From: JAIOQJ01 sp963718635 | GTDB taxonomy: Bacteria > Planctomycetota > Planctomycetia > Gemmatales > Gemmataceae | Assembly (NCBI GenBank): GCA_963718635.1 | Contig: OY970367.1 | Location: 1,240,001 to 1,304,000, forward strand | Reading direction: 5' to 3' | DNA: 64,000 nucleotides | Part shown: piece by piece, positions 61,098-64,000 of the stretch | How positions within the stretch are numbered: the stretch's first letter is position 1 | How the letters are laid out: every line of letters starts with the position of its first letter | Made by a program: the position numbers and the translations under genes | The notes under the pieces: model-generated | Told to the model about the DNA's origin: nothing | The model's input: the letters and a program-made list of their open reading frames with translations, nothing else | Database searches by the model: none

Positions 61098-62609
61098 ATG
61101 CGAATGGGCGGTTTTAGTTTTCCCGTTTGGTTAATAGCGGTCGGCAACCGTTCGAAAACGATCGGCATCGTTGCCTGCGCCTTGGCGCTCGTTTTTACGC
61201 AAGTGGTTTGTGCGGTTGATGATACGCCGAAGACGGAACTGAAAAAGAGCGGCCGCGATTGGGAATTGAACAAAGCTGATCCGCTCTTCGAATCGATTGT
61301 TGATGGAACGCCTTTGGTCGATCATTCGGTAAAGGACGGCAACGAGCAGCGGGAATTTCTTGCTTTCGTCAACGTACTGCGATTTGCCCATAGTTTGCCG
61401 GCCCAAACGTTGAATGAACATGGGCGGGTCGTGCCGTATGAGAGCCTTGCTGACAAGAAAGAGCGGGCCGATTTCCTTCGGGAGTTGGTGAAGGTCCAAG
61501 GCAAGATCATTTATATAGTTGAGCGGGATGTTCCAAACCAGTTCGTTGAAGGAGGCATTGGCCATCTTTACAACGCGCTAATCGAGATACAGAACTCGCC
61601 CGAACAGCGTGTCTCTCTCGTTTTTTCCGAATTGCCTCCCGAGCTTGGTCTGAAACAGCTCTTGAATGCGAAAGTTGAAGCGAACGGGTACTACTTCAAG
61701 TATGCGGAGTACCTCGTCCGCAAGAAGGATGGAACGGTCGACGCTGAGAAAAAGTATGCCCCGGTGCTGCTGGGCCGTTCTGTGGTGGTGCAGGAACAAG
61801 CGGCGGTTGCGGACGAAGAGGTTCCTGAGGAAATGGCAGTTCGGCTCGACAAGAGTTATCCCTATTGGGAGGGCGTTCACGACAAGAAGCCGTTCGTCAG
61901 CCAAGATGAAAACGACGATGAATATACCGCGTACAACGTCACCGTGAAGCAGGCGGCCAAGTTCTCCTCCGAGGTCTTGGCCAAGTATTCCCGGAAAGAC
62001 GTGGTCTTCGCCGACATGCTGAGCGATCGCCGCAACTCTTATCTTCGCGAATTGCTGCACGTGGAAGGGACATTAGTACGGCTTCGCAAGATCGAGGCGA
62101 CCGAGCGATTGAAGGCGACTTCGTCCATCAAGGAACTTTATGAAGGCTGGATTGTCGATCATACTCACAACGACCACCTCATTGAGGTTGTGTTCATCGA
62201 TCTACCCGAAGGAATGAAGCCGGGCGAACTAATTAACTATCGCGTAACGTTCGACGGCTATTACTTCAAGCTGTTGCGTTACGATTCGAACGAGAAGGAT
62301 AAAAACAAGAAGCCGGTGCAGCGGATGGCGCCGTTGCTTATCGGCCGCAGTATTGAGATGCTCGATGTGGCATCGCCCTGGTCGCTCGCTAACCCGCTGA
62401 TTCCCGCGATGATGGGAATGCTGGTGGTGCTGGCCATCGGGGTTGTGATCTTAATCATTTGGCTTCGTCGCGGCGATCGGCAAGTGAAGCAGCGGGCTCA
62501 TGAAGCCCTGACGAAAAGCAACCCGTTCGACGCGAAAGAGCAAAAGCCGCTGCCGCCGATTGAGCCCGGCAACGCGTGGAATCGCATGGGAGAGCTGCCG
62601 CCGAATTAA
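61098..62609 (+). CDS. Conserved-looking membrane protein with two repeated domains
   Basis: A 503-residue protein, function unknown. N-terminal hydrophobic leader (RSKTIGIVACALALVFTQVVCA), then two similar modules of about 170 residues. Each has RxxxLRELxxVxGxxxxx(ERDVP or KIEAT), xLYxxxI, VxxVFxxLPxxxxxxxLxNxxVxxxGYYFKxxxY and (V/P)LLGRSVVV or PLLIGRSIEM at the end. The strand-rich repeats look like OB- or beta-barrel-type domains. One membrane helix near the C-terminus (IPAMMGMLVVLAIGVVILIIWL) is followed by a cytoplasmic Pro-rich tail. I do not recognise the family. Confidence 0.8.
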   Translation: MRMGGFSFPVWLIAVGNRSKTIGIVACALALVFTQVVCAVDDTPKTELKKSGRDWELNKADPLFESIVDGTPLVDHSVKDGNEQREFLAFVNVLRFAHSLPAQTLNEHGRVVPYESLADKKERADFLRELVKVQGKIIYIVERDVPNQFVEGGIGHLYNALIEIQNSPEQRVSLVFSELPPELGLKQLLNAKVEANGYYFKYAEYLVRKKDGTVDAEKKYAPVLLGRSVVVQEQAAVADEEVPEEMAVRLDKSYPYWEGVHDKKPFVSQDENDDEYTAYNVTVKQAAKFSSEVLAKYSRKDVVFADMLSDRRNSYLRELLHVEGTLVRLRKIEATERLKATSSIKELYEGWIVDHTHNDHLIEVVFIDLPEGMKPGELINYRVTFDGYYFKLLRYDSNEKDKNKKPVQRMAPLLIGRSIEMLDVASPWSLANPLIPAMMGMLVVLAIGVVILIIWLRRGDRQVKQRAHEALTKSNPFDAKEQKPLPPIEPGNAWNRMGELPPN

Positions 62610-62650
62610 CGGGGCGTCGAGTAGCGAAAGTCCAGGCAAATTAGACGATT

Positions 62651-62790
62651 TACCTTCCCACCCTCCCCCCCGGCTTTGCGGGGGGAGGGCAGGGTGGGGG
62701 GAAAAGGCTAGGACCGCGGAGCCTCTTAATTGATGACTGGCGTAACGCCCCCACCCTGCCCTCCCCCTGCAAAGCCAGGGGGAGGGTAAG
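62651..62790. repeat. G/C-rich inverted repeat with nested hairpins (CACCCTCCCCC family)
   Basis: A first hairpin at 62653-62700 (CCACCCTCCCCCCC against GGGGGGAGGGCAGGGTGGGG) faces a second at 62747-62788 (CCCCCACCCTGCCCTCCCCC with CTGCAAAGCCAGGGGGAGGG). Each has its own G-rich and C-rich side and they also pair with each other. The G-runs could form quadruplex structures. It fills most of the gap 62610-62931. Confidence 0.85.
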
Positions 62791-62931
62791 AAATCGCCAA
62801 AGCGATTCACGCAGAAAGTTGATGAAAATCTCGTGAAGAAGTGCTAAACTAAGTTGATTCGGCAAACCGCCTGGTTTGCGTGATGGGAATCAGCCGTTCT
62901 TATTTTGATTGTTCCTCAAGGAGTACAGGTC

Positions 62932-64000
62932 GTGGCGAAAATCGCAGACTCCGTGACCGAAAACGGCAAACCGTCGCGCACCGCGCCGGCGCCCGTCATT
63001 CGCAAACTGCAAGTGGCCGAGGAAGACAGCAAGGCCCGCCTGCTGAATCGACAAGTTCCGGCCTTCGTGATCAGCGGTTTGATTCACATCGTTCTCGTTG
63101 CCGTCTTCATGCTCTTCATCTGGATGACCGACAAGGAAACCCAGGCAAAGCCGAATTCGGAACCGCCGACCAGCACGAAGATCGATGAAAAGCCGGAAAA
63201 GGAACTCGATCTGACCAATATTGATCCCGGTCTCGATTCCGAAATCGCCGCAGCGGTCGATGTCGAAAAAGACAGTGAATTCACGGTAGATGCGCCAGCG
63301 GTAGACGGCGAGGCCCCGGGACTGCCGAACCAGGACACCGAAATTCAGTCGTCAGTGACCAGCGACCTCGGCACACCTAGTACTTCGTTCGAACCTGCCG
63401 GCAGCACAAACATGTCGACGGATGGCGCCGTTAAGATGGGCGCAGCAGGCCATGGCGGGGCAATTCTATCGCCCGGCTTGCGCGGCCGCGGCGGCGCTAC
63501 GAAAGAACACCTCCTGCGCACCGGCGGCGGCAACGACGAAACGGAACGGGCCGTCGCCTTGGCTCTTGCATGGCTCGCCAAACAGCAGAGCCCGACCAAT
63601 GGCAATTGGGAGTTCGACACCAACGGCCCGCACAAGGCTGACCGCGCGGCGGCGACTGGCCTCTGTCTGCTTCCGTTCCTCGCCGCGGGCGAGACGCATA
63701 AGAGCGGCAAGCGTTATCAGAAAAATGTGGCTGCCGGTTTGAACTATCTCAAGGGCGTCATCAAGCCCAATGGCCAGTTTCCCGGCACCATGTATACTCA
63801 GGGCATTTGCACCGTTGCCCTTTGCGAAGCGGCCGGCATGACAGGCGACGAACAGATCAAGAAGGTTGCCAAGTCGGCTGTTGATTTTATCGTGCAAGCT
63901 CAGGGACCGAATGGCAGTTGGAACTACGTTCCCAACGAAGATGGCGACACCTCCATCGTCGGCTGGCAGATTCAGGCAATGAAGAGCGCTCGGCTGGCAG
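62932..64000 (+). CDS. Membrane protein with prenyltransferase/squalene-cyclase-like repeats, cut by window edge
   Basis: The first 356 codons of a longer gene, starting at GTG 62932 behind a strong AAGGAG. After a cytoplasmic N-tail comes one membrane helix (VPAFVISGLIHIVLVAVFMLFIWM), in the manner of TonB-like proteins. An acidic/Thr-rich linker (about residues 70-170) and a Gly-rich stretch (LSPGLRGRGGATKEHLL) follow. Then come alpha/alpha repeats of the squalene-cyclase type: ALAWLAKQQSPTNGNWEFD, GLNYLKGVIKPNGQFPG and AVDFIVQAQGPNGSWNYVP (QxxxGxW/F units). Planctomycetes encode many of these; function unknown. No catalytic DxDD motif is seen in the visible part. Confidence 0.85.
   Translation, partial: MAKIADSVTENGKPSRTAPAPVIRKLQVAEEDSKARLLNRQVPAFVISGLIHIVLVAVFMLFIWMTDKETQAKPNSEPPTSTKIDEKPEKELDLTNIDPGLDSEIAAAVDVEKDSEFTVDAPAVDGEAPGLPNQDTEIQSSVTSDLGTPSTSFEPAGSTNMSTDGAVKMGAAGHGGAILSPGLRGRGGATKEHLLRTGGGNDETERAVALALAWLAKQQSPTNGNWEFDTNGPHKADRAAATGLCLLPFLAAGETHKSGKRYQKNVAAGLNYLKGVIKPNGQFPGTMYTQGICTVALCEAAGMTGDEQIKKVAKSAVDFIVQAQGPNGSWNYVPNEDGDTSIVGWQIQAMKSARLA

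Overview
The window looks like chromosomal DNA of a planctomycete, most likely the Gemmata/Gemmataceae side of the phylum. The evidence is the family content: a DUF1592-type cytochrome c protein next to a DUF1552 protein, a DUF1559 protein with a prepilin-type N-terminus, a TIGR03000-type Gly/Tyr-rich secreted protein, Ser/Thr kinases with a DMG or DFG loop, a GH57 glucan enzyme, a long acidic Ser-rich membrane protein and a TonB-like/prenyltransferase-repeat protein. No rRNA, tRNA, CRISPR array or prophage was recognised.

Layout. 1-9.5 kb: edge fragment, acyltransferase-3 membrane protein, Gfo/Idh/MocA oxidoreductase, glycerate kinase, a predicted sigma-54 promoter plus short non-coding transcript (5.34-5.62 kb), then the DUF1592/DUF1552 pair. 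9.5-13.2 kb: membrane Ser/Thr kinase and a 1.3 kb repeat-filled gap. 13.2-20.1 kb: one forward block with an AsmA-like protein, an LptF/LptG permease, shikimate kinase, prepilin peptidase and HisH. 20.2-26.3 kb: zinc alcohol dehydrogenase, a lipoyl-less 2-oxoacid acyltransferase homologue, GT2, a type II toxin-antitoxin pair and arginine decarboxylase. 26.3-31.7 kb: accessory region with repeats, a complete group II intron (26826-28850), small hypotheticals and an orphan HicB. 31.7-41.5 kb: GH57, acidic membrane protein, DUF1559, helical secreted protein, GluQ, two tandem FKBP isomerases and a secreted Tyr/Asn-rich protein. 41.5-50.4 kb: Rieske oxygenase, KsgA, a C26 amidotransferase without its cysteine, AnmK and a 2-oxoacid:ferredoxin oxidoreductase block flanked by CBS-domain genes. 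50.9-64 kb: metallophosphoesterase, esterase, glyoxalase-like protein, soluble kinase, PsuG, rhomboid protease, two PDZ proteins, amidohydrolase, TIGR03000 protein, a conserved membrane protein and the edge-truncated prenyltransferase-repeat protein.

Two things dominate the non-coding DNA. First, most intergenic gaps carry long inverted repeats of a few families, often with the two arms changed in step. One family is an invariant 12-bp palindrome (GGAAATATTTCC) with covarying arms and a linked TTTTCCCACGA box, present eight times. Second, the group II intron sits inside one arm of another hairpin family, and its predicted EBS1 matches the conserved end of that repeat, so the repeats look like a dispersed homing site.

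Caution: about fifteen otherwise well-conserved genes are split by apparent single small indels, including housekeeping genes (ksgA, korA, anmK, psuG). This density points to uncorrected indel errors in the source assembly at least as much as to real gene decay. I report those genes as whole loci and state where the frame breaks.
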